NCBI RefSeq assembly: GCF_017306545.1
Contig: NZ_JAFKID010000019.1
Location: forward strand, 24,913 to 88,912
Origin: Mesorhizobium sp.
GTDB lineage: Bacteria > Pseudomonadota > Alphaproteobacteria > Rhizobiales > Rhizobiaceae
Reading direction: 5' to 3'
DNA length: 64,000 nucleotides
Shown here: piece after piece, positions 18,052 through 26,470 of the stretch
Layout: the number at the start of each line of letters is the position of its first letter
Numbering within the stretch: the first letter of the stretch is position 1
Translations under genes and position numbers: made by a program
Notes under the pieces: model-generated
The model's input: the letters and a program-made list of their open reading frames with translations, nothing else
Told to the model about the DNA's origin: nothing
Databases searched by the model: none

Positions 18052-19521
18052 TTACTCGGCGTCCTTCGTGGCCTTCTTCTTCGGCGCGGCCTTTTTCTTC
18101 GGCTCCTCGCCGGCCTCGCCGCCCTCGGCCTTTTCAGCCTTCTTGGCAGCCGCCTTCTTGGCGGGCTTGGCCTTGACCTCGTCCTCGTCGTCCTCGGCCA
18201 TCAACTCGTCCTTGCTGACCTTCTTGTCGGTCACGGCGATCTGGCCGAGCAGGTGGTCGACCACCTTTTCCTCGAACATCGGCGCCCTCAGCGTGTTCAG
18301 CGCATCCGGGTTGGACCGGTAGAACTCGTAGACTTCCTGCTGCTGGTCGCCGGGGAAACGGCGAATCTGCTCGAACAGGCCGCGCTGCAACTCTTCGTCC
18401 GTCACCGCGACGCCGGCCTTCTCGCCGATTTCGGCGAGCACGAGGCCGAGGCGAACCCGCCGCTCGGCAAGCCGCGTGTACTCGGCGCGGGCCTCTTCCT
18501 CGGTCGTCTCTTCGTCGGCGAAGGTACGGCCGGCAGCCTGAAGGTCGCGGTTGACCTGGTTCCAGATGTTGTTGAACTCGGCCTCGACGAGCTTCGACGG
18601 CGCCTCGAACTCATAGGCGGCATCCAGCTGGTCGAGAAGCTGACGCTTCACCTTCTGGCGCGTCATCGAACCGAACTGGTTCTCGATCTGGCCCTTGACC
18701 ACTTCGCGCAGGCGCTCGAGCGATTCCAGGCCGAGATTCTTGGCCGTCTCGTCGTTGATCTCCAGCGCGCCGGGCTTGGCGACTTCCTTTACGGTGACGT
18801 CGAAGGTGGCTTCCTTGCCGGCCAGATGCGCGGCCTGGTAGTTTTCCGGGAAGGTGACGGTCACCTGCTTCTCGTCACCGGCCTTGGCGCCGACGAGCTG
18901 ATCCTCGAAGCCGGGGATGAATTCCTTGGAGCCCAGCACCAGCGGCTGGTCGTTACCGGCACCGCCGGAGAACGCCTCGCCGTCGATCTTGCCGACGTAG
19001 TCGATGGTGACGCGGTCACCCTCGGCGGCTTTGCCGTCCTTCGGCTCGTAGGTGCGAGCGGATTCGGCGACGCGCTTGACCTGCTCGTCGATTTCGCTTT
19101 CCGGCACGTCGTAGACCGGCCGCATGACCTTGATGTCGGCGAAGTCCTTGATCTCGATCGGCGGAATGACCTCGTAGTTCAGCTTGAACTCGAAATCCGA
19201 GCCGCCGGCCAAAATCTTCTCGGCTTCCTTCTCGTCCTCGGTCATGACGATTTCGGGCTGCATGGCGGCCTTCTCGCCACGGCCGGTGATGATCGAGCGC
19301 GAGTCGTTGAGGATTTCGTTGACCACCTCGGCCATGAACGACTTGCCGTAGACCTTGCGCAGGTGCTGCACCGGCACCTTGCCGGGACGGAAGCCGTTGA
19401 TGCGGACCTTGTCCTTTGCATCGGACAGGCGCGCCAGCAGCTTGGCTTCCATGTCGCCGGCGGGCACGACGACCTTGATCTCGCGCTTGAGGCCGGAATT
19501 GAGCGTTTCGGTGACTTGCAT
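18052..19521 (-). CDS. tig: Trigger factor, ribosome-associated chaperone and prolyl isomerase
   Basis: 489 residues. The N-terminal ribosome-binding domain starts [15 protein letters not shown] and contains GFRPGKVP (43-50), the ribosome contact. An FKBP-type isomerase domain covers about 150-245 ([16 protein letters not shown]). The C-terminal arms follow, then a low-complexity Lys/Ala/Glu tail typical of alphaproteobacterial trigger factors. The ATG at 19521 is preferred over neighbouring ATG 19524, with AAAGG upstream. Confidence 0.96.
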   Translation of the reverse strand: MQVTETLNSGLKREIKVVVPAGDMEAKLLARLSDAKDKVRINGFRPGKVPVQHLRKVYGKSFMAEVVNEILNDSRSIITGRGEKAAMQPEIVMTEDEKEAEKILAGGSDFEFKLNYEVIPPIEIKDFADIKVMRPVYDVPESEIDEQVKRVAESARTYEPKDGKAAEGDRVTIDYVGKIDGEAFSGGAGNDQPLVLGSKEFIPGFEDQLVGAKAGDEKQVTVTFPENYQAAHLAGKEATFDVTVKEVAKPGALEINDETAKNLGLESLERLREVVKGQIENQFGSMTRQKVKRQLLDQLDAAYEFEAPSKLVEAEFNNIWNQVNRDLQAAGRTFADEETTEEEARAEYTRLAERRVRLGLVLAEIGEKAGVAVTDEELQRGLFEQIRRFPGDQQQEVYEFYRSNPDALNTLRAPMFEEKVVDHLLGQIAVTDKKVSKDELMAEDDEDEVKAKPAKKAAAKKAEKAEGGEAGEEPKKKAAPKKKATKDAE

Positions 19522-19527
19522 CATCAA

Positions 19528-19920
19528 ACCTTTGTTTTAACCGAGGCGGCCGTCGAGCGGCCCATGCCGCCGACCGCCTGCCAAATCGTCCTGGCCGGGA
19601 TGGCTTCGGTGTGGAATGCCGAAGAAACGGGCGTCATGCCCGGATTCTTCAAAATACGCCACAAAATGTGATTAAGTCTTTGTTTTTCCTACTTCTTATC
19701 ACATCTTGCAGAAGCGGATCGTCGCATCCCGTCACATTCGACACGCCTTTTGTCACAGGCGAGCCCGATTTTCAACCATCTTCGCGGCTCCAGGACAGCG
19801 CAAGAACCGGTCGAAAGCATGGCGGCAGGCGCAAAGCAAACCCAAAGGTCCGCAAAGATGACAGCTCGCCGCAGGGCCGGCCGAGCGGCGGGTGAGGCGA
19901 ACCCAAACAAAACAGGAAAA
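19528..19920. other. Intergenic region between tig and the prophage
   Basis: These 393 bases carry the upstream region of tig and, before prophage insertion, led into tRNA-Leu. The part 19660-19700 is AT-rich (TTTGTTTTTCC and nearby) and is the likely tig promoter zone. I see no credible gene; the short frames here have shadow-like composition. Confidence 0.5.
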
Positions 19921-19934
19921 TGGTGCGGATGAGA
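19921..19934 (+). other. Left prophage attachment core (attL)
   Basis: TGGTGCGGATGAGA is identical to 61210-61223, the 3' end of tRNA-Leu including its CCA. Flanking bases differ on both sides, so the shared core is 14 bp. The pair bounds a 41.3-kb block with an integrase gene at one end. Confidence 0.85.
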
Positions 19935-19995
19935 TGCAACCGCACTTTTACGCCGCTTTGATATTGCAGCGGAATTTTGGCCCAACCTCAAATAC

Positions 19996-20031
19996 GTGGC
20001 GCAATATGTGGCCCAATTCGTGTCGCAAAGT
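19996..20031 (+). repeat. Three tandem 12-bp repeats at the left prophage end
   Basis: Units GTGGCGCAATAT, GTGGCCCAATTC and GTGTCGCAAAGT are consecutive, 62 bases inside the left core. The same kind of triplet occurs at 61088-61123 near the right core and in the same orientation. They are probable arm-type binding sites for the integrase; this is inferred from place and pairing. Confidence 0.75.
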
Positions 20032-20170
20032 GCGCTTTTATACGACGTCGGGCGCGGTTGAGGTTAACTCTCCGGCGTGACAGGCGCGGTGAAATGCCTG
20101 TCCGATCAACGAGAGTTTCGGATTATGATCGCCGGAATTTGGGGCATCCGGCCGGAAAGTTGAAACCGAA

Positions 20171-20257
20171 ATGGGTTCGCGCAGCGTCACCATCATCGTC
20201 GCCGCCATGCTGCTATTTATGGTCGCATGGGCAATCGCCCGTCCGCTGTTGGGCTGA
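20171..20257 (+). CDS. 28-aa single-pass membrane peptide
   Basis: Frame MGSRSVTIIVAAML then LFMVAWAIARPLLG: almost the whole peptide is one hydrophobic helix with a basic N-terminus. A GGAAAG lies 13 bases upstream. It is the first plausible gene inside the left end of the prophage. The rest of 20032-20332 shows nothing else. Confidence 0.42.
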   Translation: MGSRSVTIIVAAMLLFMVAWAIARPLLG

Positions 20258-20332
20258 AGGCCGCTTGCGAACGAAATAAGAACGTGCTCTGATTAGCTCG
20301 GTTGCGGCGCCCCACTCTCACCGGAGGCCGCT

Positions 20333-20557
20333 ATGGCAAGACACACCAAACCGAAAAAGCTCTCAGAGGCGGACGTCGAGAAAATCCTCGCCGACGCCAA
20401 ACGCCTGATGACTACCATCAACCTCGCATGCGTCCGCACCGACACCGATCAGTTTCGGGCGATGCGCGATATCAATGAGGCGGTTTTCGAGGGCGCGAAG
20501 ATCATTGCCGGCTCAGACAGGCCATGGCCGATCTATAGTTCGACGGGACCATGCTGA
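20333..20557 (+). CDS. Small prophage protein, unknown function
   Basis: 74 residues with a basic N-terminus (MARHTKPKKLSEADVEK) and two helices. CGGAGG lies just before ATG 20333. It is the first gene of a four-gene + strand set at the left end. Its size and place next to the attachment site would fit an excisionase, but no such motif is seen. Confidence 0.6.
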   Translation: MARHTKPKKLSEADVEKILADAKRLMTTINLACVRTDTDQFRAMRDINEAVFEGAKIIAGSDRPWPIYSSTGPC

Positions 20558-20673
20558 CCCTGGCAAAAAAATCGACGCCAGGCTGCATTTCTCCTCTTTA
20601 TTATACGGAAAAATCCTGTATATTAAAACCATCAGCAACGGGGCAGCGCCCCACTTCCTCGGGAGACAATCCG

Positions 20674-21063
20674 ATGACCACCATCACCATCCAGCCCAAG
20701 TTCTACGACGAACGCAGCGCCGGCCGCTTGCAGGTCGTCGCGCCGATGCCGGCGCTCAAGGGCAGCGAGAAGCAGATCGCCTGGGCGGCCGACATCCGCT
20801 CCCGCATGCAGATCGAATACGGCGAGAAGCTCGCCAAGTTGGCCGGCGTCAACTGGGGTTGCGTCACGCAGCGCGACGTCGACTACATCGCCGAATGCCA
20901 GGTCAAGCTCGACGCGTTCTGCGGCGACCCCCAGTATGCCGCGCCCTTCGAAAAGCTCGAGGCCGCGTTCGCGATCGAGCATGCTCATTTCTGGATCGAG
21001 AACCGCACCGACACCATGGACCAGTTGGCCCGCAGCGCTGCCGCCTTCCTGGCAAGCGCCTGA
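20674..21063 (+). CDS. Prophage hypothetical protein
   Basis: 129 residues beginning MTTITIQPKFYDERS, mixed alpha/beta, soluble. The start at 20674 follows GGGAGACAAT; earlier in-frame codons are unlikely because a promoter-like AT-rich segment (TATACGGAAAAATCCTGTATATT, 20600-20623) lies there. It is followed within 2 bases by the next gene. Confidence 0.6.
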   Translation: MTTITIQPKFYDERSAGRLQVVAPMPALKGSEKQIAWAADIRSRMQIEYGEKLAKLAGVNWGCVTQRDVDYIAECQVKLDAFCGDPQYAAPFEKLEAAFAIEHAHFWIENRTDTMDQLARSAAAFLASA

Positions 21064-21064
21064 C

Positions 21065-21820
21065 GTGCCGACCGAGACGGAAATCAAGATCGCGCCGCTC
21101 CCCATGGGGGCGGCGTCCGGCGCGGCGGTGAGCTTTCCGAAGGATGCGGACCGTAACGCCCGGTTCAAGGCGCGCTTTCCGAAAGCGCGCTGGAGCAGCC
21201 AGACAGGTTCCTGGCTGATTACCGGCAAGACGGCGGCCCAACGCGCCGCCCTCTGGGCCGAGGAAGAAGCGGCCCGCGGCGCCCTGGAAGCCAAGATGCG
21301 CCTGCGCGCAGAGATCGACCGCGCCTGGCACGAGGCCGACCCCGCTGTGCGCGCCGCGAAAGAAGAAAGACGCCGGCGGCGCGAGGCCGAAGAAGCCGCG
21401 GCCGAGGAAAAGCGACAGGCCGAACTCGACAGCCGCCGTTACAAGCCGGACGATGCCATGATCGAGAGGATCGTCGAAGCCCACAAGGGCCGCATCGGTT
21501 CGGCCTACACCGTCGACCCGGATATCCTGCGCGCCTTTTTGCGGCGTGGGATCGCGCCGGGCAGCAGCACGGGCGCCGGGCCGGATAGTGAGCATTTCGG
21601 CGCCGGCCTGACCGTGACCTATCTCGGTGATGGCCGCATGCTGGTGGTTTCGAAATATCCGCCCATCCGCGGCAAGAACGGCAGATGGCAGGACATCGAG
21701 GTCAGCCGACGCGAAACAAGCGCCGAAGCCGACCTCATGGAAATGATGCTGTCAAACCTCGCCCGGCGCGAATTCAGGCCGCGCTCTGGCTTTGGCTTAC
21801 CTAACGCTTCCAGGCGGTGA
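21065..21820 (+). CDS. Prophage protein with charged coiled-coil centre
   Basis: 251 residues starting at GTG 21065, one base after the previous stop. The first 60 residues (FKARFPKARWSSQTGSWLITG) look like a small compact domain. Residues about 65-125 are a highly charged Glu/Arg/Ala helix (EERRRRREAEEAAAEEKRQAE), probably a coiled coil. The C-terminal part is mixed. Function unknown. Confidence 0.6.
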   Translation: MPTETEIKIAPLPMGAASGAAVSFPKDADRNARFKARFPKARWSSQTGSWLITGKTAAQRAALWAEEEAARGALEAKMRLRAEIDRAWHEADPAVRAAKEERRRRREAEEAAAEEKRQAELDSRRYKPDDAMIERIVEAHKGRIGSAYTVDPDILRAFLRRGIAPGSSTGAGPDSEHFGAGLTVTYLGDGRMLVVSKYPPIRGKNGRWQDIEVSRRETSAEADLMEMMLSNLARREFRPRSGFGLPNASRR

Positions 21821-21934
21821 GTTGTGATCCACGCACCTGACGGTGCGACACCCTTCATATCGGGGCGCGTGTTTCGATCCGCAGCGAGTAGCTGACAAGG
21901 CACGGAACGACAGCCCACAACAGGAGTCAAGACC

Positions 21935-22549
21935 ATGAACGGCAACGAATTGCGCGAGGCGCGCGACACCCTCGGAAAGCTGTGGAAGCTCGGGCGGCCT
22001 CTGCATCTGGCAGAGCTCGGCCGCGCATTGCGTCTCACCGGCCGCGACCCCGGCGAGACGGTCCTGAAGTGGGAGCGAGGCACCGGCCCCAGCGGCCCGG
22101 CATCGGTCGCCATCGAACTGATGCTGGCCGGCGCCATGCCTCCGGACGACATGGCGACGATCGTCGCGCAGCGCGGCAGGCCGTCCCTGCTCGATCACGA
22201 CAAGAACCTTGTTCAGACGCTCGAAAACGCCGACCTGGTCTACGGATCGTATCCAGATGGCAATCCATGCGAAGATTGCGTCAGCCTCGCGCATCTGTAC
22301 GGCTATGTCGGCATCGATGTCGACGACAGCGCTTGGCCACACCGGGCGATTGCGTCGATTGTCGCAGGCGAGAGGGTTGGCCTGTGGCCCGTCAGCGATT
22401 TCGGCGACCCGCGCGCCGACGAAGATGGCTGCCAGCAGCGCGCCTTGGCGCATGCGCGCAACGCGCTCGGCGAGGCTTTGCGGACGCTGGCGGCCGAAAT
22501 TGTCGTCAGCACGCGCTTGAGGATTGCGCAAGCAGAGGCTGCTCAATAA
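21935..22549 (+). CDS. Prophage DNA-binding-type protein (helix-turn-helix N-terminus)
   Basis: 204 residues. The N-terminal 65 residues (NELREARDTLGKLW, LAELGRALRL, ETVLKWERGTGP) read as an XRE-like helix-turn-helix in which the second part matches the recognition helix and wing. The C-terminal part is unrecognised. AGGAGTC lies upstream of ATG 21935. It is the last gene of the left + strand set, and its target is unknown. Confidence 0.6.
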   Translation: MNGNELREARDTLGKLWKLGRPLHLAELGRALRLTGRDPGETVLKWERGTGPSGPASVAIELMLAGAMPPDDMATIVAQRGRPSLLDHDKNLVQTLENADLVYGSYPDGNPCEDCVSLAHLYGYVGIDVDDSAWPHRAIASIVAGERVGLWPVSDFGDPRADEDGCQQRALAHARNALGEALRTLAAEIVVSTRLRIAQAEAAQ

Positions 22550-22564
22550 CTGCCCTGAAACGCC

Positions 22565-22596
22565 AAAAGCCCGCTCGGCCGAGGCCGAGCGGGCGA
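22565..22596 (-). terminator. Terminator at the end of the late operon
   Basis: A 12-bp inverted repeat GCCCGCTCGGCC/GGCCGAGCGGGC at 22569-22594 has a T4 run on the - strand, 33 bases after the last late gene. It may also stop the left + strand operon ending at 22549, though the + side has no T-run. Confidence 0.75.
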
Positions 22597-22628
22597 TCAT
22601 ATTGCTGGCGTCGGAAAGATGATCAGGT

Positions 22629-23039
22629 CTAGGGCGGATCGCGATTGCGCAGGCTGGTAGTTCGTCGGTCGTCAACCACCGCCTGCAAAGTCGCTGTGAG
22701 CGCCGCCACCGCATTGGACAGCCCGACGATGCTATCCTGCACTCGATCAAGACGGGACAGCGTAGCGCTCTGGAATTTCTCGCTGGATGCGGCATCCCGC
22801 ACCTGTTTCGTCTCGACTGCGACCAACCGTTCGGAGAGGCTGACCGCCAGCTTCGACGTGTCGCGTGTCGCGGATTGTGTTTCGGTGATCTGCGCCTGGA
22901 GCTTGTCCAGCTGCGTATCCTGCCAGCCAGAGTAGAGCCAGAAAATGACTCCGATGGTCGGCATGGCAAGCGCCATGGACACCCTCGCCACCGCCAGGAG
23001 GATCATGTTGCTCGCGATTCGTTCAGACGTGTTCGCCAT
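22629..23039 (-). CDS. Membrane-anchored coiled-coil prophage protein
   Basis: 136 residues. A hydrophobic segment near 10-36 is followed by a long Gln/Ser/Thr-rich coiled coil (LDKLQAQITETQ to LTATLQAVV) and a short basic tail. It lies 13 bases downstream of the outer spanin, at the end of the lysis block. The layout resembles accessory lysis or holin-type proteins, but no family is recognised. Confidence 0.6.
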   Translation of the reverse strand: MANTSERIASNMILLAVARVSMALAMPTIGVIFWLYSGWQDTQLDKLQAQITETQSATRDTSKLAVSLSERLVAVETKQVRDAASSEKFQSATLSRLDRVQDSIVGLSNAVAALTATLQAVVDDRRTTSLRNRDPP

Positions 23040-23052
23040 GTCGCCCCCCCCG

Positions 23053-23325
23053 TCATTTCTGGCCTTCGCTCCACTCCCGGATGCCTTGGACTTGGGCCGT
23101 GCAGGTGTTGAGCGCGGCCTCGGTGTAAGTCAGCCGATTGACGATATCAGCTGTCGTGGCGAGCTTGCCGCGGCGCCTGGGCGGGCACGGCCGCGTCAGT
23201 GCTGCCGGCACCTGTTCGCGGATCACCTGCGGCGCCGTCACCACGGCCGGCTTATCGGTTAAGCAACCGGTCAAGATCGGCAGGCACCCGGCCAGCCAGA
23301 TAGGCCCGCACATCCTCGTTCGCAT
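23053..23325 (-). CDS. Rz1-like outer spanin lipoprotein
   Basis: About 90 residues. After a basic start, a hydrophobic segment ends in the lipobox LTGC, so the mature protein would be lipid-anchored in the outer membrane. The remainder is Pro-rich (VVTAPQVIREQVPAALTRP), as in Rz1. The first 74 bases are nested in another frame inside the inner spanin gene, the classical Rz/Rz1 arrangement. ATG 23313 is an alternative start. With Rz it would disrupt the outer membrane during lysis. Confidence 0.75.
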   Translation of the reverse strand: MRTRMCGPIWLAGCLPILTGCLTDKPAVVTAPQVIREQVPAALTRPCPPRRRGKLATTADIVNRLTYTEAALNTCTAQVQGIREWSEGQK

Positions 23326-23617
23326 CCTTGAGCTCTCCGATCTGCTGGTTGGTGTCGGCGACGGCCGCATTGATGGCGGCAAGCTGATCCGTCATCTGGG
23401 CGACGAGCCGATCATTCGCCTCGGCCGTCGCGCGCAAGCGACCGATCGTTTCCTGCTGGACCGCATTGGCGGCGGTGGCCGTCGCCAGCCCTGCCCTCGC
23501 CTTGGCCGCATTCGCCTCTGCCGAGATCGCCTCTCCGCGATACCAGAGCGCTATCGCGACAATCCCCAGAAATGCAGCGAGCAAGCCGAGCGCAAGCCAG
23601 GCGCGGACGCCCATCAT
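23252..23617 (-). CDS. Rz-like inner spanin
   Basis: About 121 residues. An N-terminal membrane helix (WLALGLLAAFLGIVAIALW) is followed by a periplasmic coiled coil with repeated Ala/Gln/Leu heptads (to LKDANEDVRAYL). ATG 23617 overlaps the endolysin stop (ATGATG against TGA). The 3' part overlaps the Rz1-like gene in another frame. Confidence 0.75.
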   Translation of the reverse strand: MMGVRAWLALGLLAAFLGIVAIALWYRGEAISAEANAAKARAGLATATAANAVQQETIGRLRATAEANDRLVAQMTDQLAAINAAVADTNQQIGELKDANEDVRAYLAGRVPADLDRLLNR

Positions 23618-24369
23618 CGCACTCCGATCATGCACAATGCCCGCTCTCGCCTGCGCCGTTCGAACAGGCCGCGCAGCACACGGCCGCCGGCCTTGTCCCA
23701 CCATGTGAGGGCTTCGCAGCCGCCGGCGACGTCGCCGGCATTGAGACGGCGCGTGGCGGTGCTCTTGCCGATCGCAGTGACCCCGCAGTTAAAGGCCGTC
23801 GAGGTATAGGCCGCATCCCGTGTCGGCGGCAGGCGTCCGGCACGCGTCGTCAGCGTGAAATAGCGATGCAGGCCGGCCCGGTGCCGCGCCGCGTCTTCGC
23901 GCAACAGTGCGAGCGCCTGCGCATGCGTGATCGTCATGCCCATGTACACATCTTCGGTGTGGCCGAAACCGATCGTCGGAATACCGACGGCGTCCCGATA
24001 GGCCGCCAGACGCTCGCCCTCTTCCTTGGCGATGAAGGGCACGGCGATATCGAGCGTCTGCTGTTCAGTCGCCTCAGCCGCCAGCGTCGGCCACGCGAAA
24101 ATGACGGCCAGGACGATGACGATAAAGGCGACGGCCACTACCCTCAACCATTCGCGCCACGGGGACAGGCCCTGCTGATAGAGACGGCCGCCGAGCCCAG
24201 CCACAAGGAAGAGAACGCCGAGCCACCAGGCGAAGTACGGATCATAATCCTGACCGGTCCAGCGATATCGCAGCTCGGGCAAGATCAGGACAAGCAGGCC
24301 AGCGACCTGCATCCAGAAGCTGAGAGACAGCAGCAGCACGCGCCGCCAATCCGTGATGAGACGGGGCAT
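23614..24369 (-). CDS. Endolysin (GH24 lysozyme) fused to an N-terminal three-helix membrane domain
   Basis: Cuts peptidoglycan at host lysis. Residues about 105-251 are a GH24 (T4/P21-type) lysozyme with the catalytic pattern E117-x8-D126-x5-T132 in the EGERLAAYRDAVGIPTIGFGHT context. The first 100 residues hold three hydrophobic helices (about 11-30, 46-66 and 74-97), more than a signal-anchor endolysin needs. No separate holin is obvious in the cassette, so the membrane part may serve as holin or as an anchor. Its stop overlaps Rz. Confidence 0.82.
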   Translation of the reverse strand: MPRLITDWRRVLLLSLSFWMQVAGLLVLILPELRYRWTGQDYDPYFAWWLGVLFLVAGLGGRLYQQGLSPWREWLRVVAVAFIVIVLAVIFAWPTLAAEATEQQTLDIAVPFIAKEEGERLAAYRDAVGIPTIGFGHTEDVYMGMTITHAQALALLREDAARHRAGLHRYFTLTTRAGRLPPTRDAAYTSTAFNCGVTAIGKSTATRRLNAGDVAGGCEALTWWDKAGGRVLRGLFERRRRERALCMIGVR

Positions 24370-24429
24370 TGAAATTCTCCAGATTTTGAGAGGATTGTCA
24401 GTGAGGCCTATCGCGGCCGAGCTTTTACG

Positions 24430-24852
24430 TCACGCCGCCGGCCACAGCGCATCGTCCGTCACATCGTCCGGCAACGGGTCCATGGCCTTGATGGTCCAGC
24501 TCGCCTGGATGATCGCTTCGACCGCTGCGGCTGCCTGCTGGACAAGCTCCAGCACCTGCGGCGGGGTCAGAGCGTGGTCGATGTTTTCGGCATCCCGAAA
24601 CGTCGTCACCGCCGCCACGTCGCCGGCCGAGACGCGTGCCAGAGCCATCAGGCCGAGACCTTGCAGATTGCGCACGTCGGCGTCTCGCCCTTGGACCGGA
24701 ATCGCACCGGCGCCGGTGACGGTCACGGTGGCGCCGGCGGCGATGCGGCGCTCGCGCTCCACGTTGACGGCCGCACGCGTGGCTGTGGCGATCTCTGCGG
24801 CCTTGTCGTCGGCCGTGACCATCTTGCTCCAGTCGATCGCGGCCATCGTCAT
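24430..24852 (-). CDS. DUF4376-type protein, probable tail fibre assembly factor
   Basis: 140 residues starting MTMAAIDWSKMVTADDKAAEI. The basic helix NVERERRIAAGATVTV and the later helical bundle fit DUF4376, often found next to phage tail fibre genes. It overlaps the upstream gene by 4 bases and lies downstream of the fibre gene. Confidence 0.62.
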   Translation of the reverse strand: MTMAAIDWSKMVTADDKAAEIATATRAAVNVERERRIAAGATVTVTGAGAIPVQGRDADVRNLQGLGLMALARVSAGDVAAVTTFRDAENIDHALTPPQVLELVQQAAAAVEAIIQASWTIKAMDPLPDDVTDDALWPAA

Positions 24853-25169
24853 ACCTCCTCCAAGGGCGCCGGCTCCGGATCGACCGGCACGGCGATCGGG
24901 CCATCGACCGTCACCGTGATCGGCTCCGGCCACGCCACGGCGCGGCTCGGCGCCGGGCCGTGCGGCAACAGCAGCGTGATGTGGACATCGCCGTCGATGC
25001 GCTCGACAGGGCCGACGATCCATCCGCAATCGATGGCGCCAGCCGGCAGCGTGGCGCCATCGAGGAGGCCGCCAAAGTCCAGCGCGACACCGTTGACGGT
25101 CAGCACGTCGCCGGCCTTGGAGGCGGTCAGCGCGTCGTCTCGGCGCTGCGGGCTAAACGATATGTGCAT
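24849..25169 (-). CDS. Small prophage protein next to tail fibre
   Basis: 106 residues starting MHISFSPQRRDD. It is beta-rich with a Pro-rich C-terminus (VPVDPEPAPLEEV). ATG 25169 overlaps the fibre gene stop (TGATG). Similar short proteins occur beside tail fibres in rhizobial phages; role unknown, perhaps fibre assembly. Confidence 0.6.
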   Translation of the reverse strand: MHISFSPQRRDDALTASKAGDVLTVNGVALDFGGLLDGATLPAGAIDCGWIVGPVERIDGDVHITLLLPHGPAPSRAVAWPEPITVTVDGPIAVPVDPEPAPLEEV

Positions 25170-26215
25170 CAGTACCACCTCCCGATCCCTAAAATCCTGA
25201 CGCCGTAGCTCCGCGTCCCGCCCGAAACGGGACTAAGGAGATAGAATGGCGGTGACGTGGTGGCGGTCGCGCCGCCGCCACCGACCGCGGAAAGCGTGGC
25301 CCCCGCGTTGTCCGACGCCCAACTGCGAATGTCGTAATAGTCCGGAGCAGCTGTAAACGCCGCCGGCCACGGCGAGCCGGGCCAGAGCCGGCCGTTAAAG
25401 AGGTTGCCCCAAGGCAAATTCACCGTGTCGCTGGCGATGTAATTTATGAGGCAGATTTGGGTGCCGTCCGAAGTCCGCCAATAGACCCCGTTGGAATTGC
25501 TCGCATACTCCGGCAGCATCGATCGCCAGACGGTCCAGCTAACACCGCCGTTGTCCGAAAACCGGAAACTCAAGTGATATGCGTTTGTGACGCCGCCGAA
25601 GCCAGCAATCTGGATGACCTGCGCGCCGGCTCGGGTGAGCACCAGCAGCGGGCCATAATTGTCAGACGCCAGCGGACCGTTGACGGCCCCCGCGCCGGCA
25701 CCATCGTAAATGCCGGAGACGATGGCCTTGTTGTAATCGCCGCCGGGGATTGCAAGCCCGGACATCTTGGCCTGCGCGCCCAGCGTTGTCAGCATCGCTG
25801 CGGCGTCCGGATCGTCGAGCAGCTCCAGCGCCTTGTCGGTGAGCGAAAACAGGCTGGCGGCCGAGGTCGCGTCGAAGCGGATGCCCATGCGCGGCGCCGC
25901 GACAGCGCTGGTCAGTCCCATCAGCGCCGAGCCGGATATCTTTTGCAACACCTGCCGCCCGAGCGCCTGCGCGAACACGTCGTCGGAGGTGTAGACAATC
26001 TCGTACACCGCAGCAGCCTGCGCCGTCCCGCGCCAAGGCCGTGTCAGGGTGATCTGCGTATTGCTGTCAACAGTGCCGACGATGGCGGTGCCGTTGCCGT
26101 AGCCAACGACCAGGTCGCCCGGCCGCACATTGCCGAGCCAGAGCGTGCCCTGTCCCGTCATGACGGCCGAGCCGGCCGCCAGCGTGGCGTAGCCGATGTT
26201 GTAGCCCGCGAGCAT
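25169..26215 (-). CDS. Tail fibre protein with knob-like domain
   Basis: 348 residues. The N-terminal half has beta segments with WLGNVRPGDLVVGYG and then a helix (KALELLDDPDAAAMLTTLGAQ) common in fibre shafts. Residues about 165-240 (NKAIVSGIYDG, LLVLTRAG, QIAGFGG, WTVWRSML) resemble the pyocin-knob fold that binds cell-surface sugars. The C-terminus is Gly/Ser/Thr-rich. It is likely a host-recognition part of the virion. Confidence 0.65.
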   Translation of the reverse strand: MLAGYNIGYATLAAGSAVMTGQGTLWLGNVRPGDLVVGYGNGTAIVGTVDSNTQITLTRPWRGTAQAAAVYEIVYTSDDVFAQALGRQVLQKISGSALMGLTSAVAAPRMGIRFDATSAASLFSLTDKALELLDDPDAAAMLTTLGAQAKMSGLAIPGGDYNKAIVSGIYDGAGAGAVNGPLASDNYGPLLVLTRAGAQVIQIAGFGGVTNAYHLSFRFSDNGGVSWTVWRSMLPEYASNSNGVYWRTSDGTQICLINYIASDTVNLPWGNLFNGRLWPGSPWPAAFTAAPDYYDIRSWASDNAGATLSAVGGGGATATTSPPFYLLSPVSGGTRSYGVRILGIGRWY

Positions 26216-26463
26216 CAGACCGTCCCTCCTGCGCCTTCAGCCAGCGGTTCGGCCGGCGGCGGATCGAACTTGGCAAGCTCGGCCGTCAGCCGCTCGATCT
26301 CGGCATCGCGCTGCTTGACGATCTCCTGGAGCCCAAGCACCTCGGTCGTTAGCAACAGCTTTTCCTGGGCGTCGAACATGTTCTGGCGGCCGGCGACATT
26401 AAGCGCGGCTTGCAGGTTGACGGGCTGGGGTTGAGGCGACGGCTTGGGTGCTGGATCGGGCAT
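26215..26463 (-). CDS. Small prophage tail-region protein
   Basis: 82 residues: a Pro/Gln-rich N-terminus (MPDPAPKPSPQPQP), a helical middle with a coiled coil (EIVKQRDAEIERLTAEL) and a Pro-rich end. It shares one base with the fibre gene stop and lies 7 bases after the large tail gene. Possibly an assembly helper; unknown. Confidence 0.58.
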   Translation of the reverse strand: MPDPAPKPSPQPQPVNLQAALNVAGRQNMFDAQEKLLLTTEVLGLQEIVKQRDAEIERLTAELAKFDPPPAEPLAEGAGGTV

Positions 26464-26470
26464 GGGAGGC

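Noticed and set aside
17701-19671. 656-codon + strand frame opposite tig
   Set aside because: Mirror of the trigger factor gene; no motif and no start signal.
20551-20673. Start of the 20674 gene at 20551
   Set aside because: The extra N-terminus crosses an AT-rich promoter-like segment and has no ribosome site, while 20674 has one.
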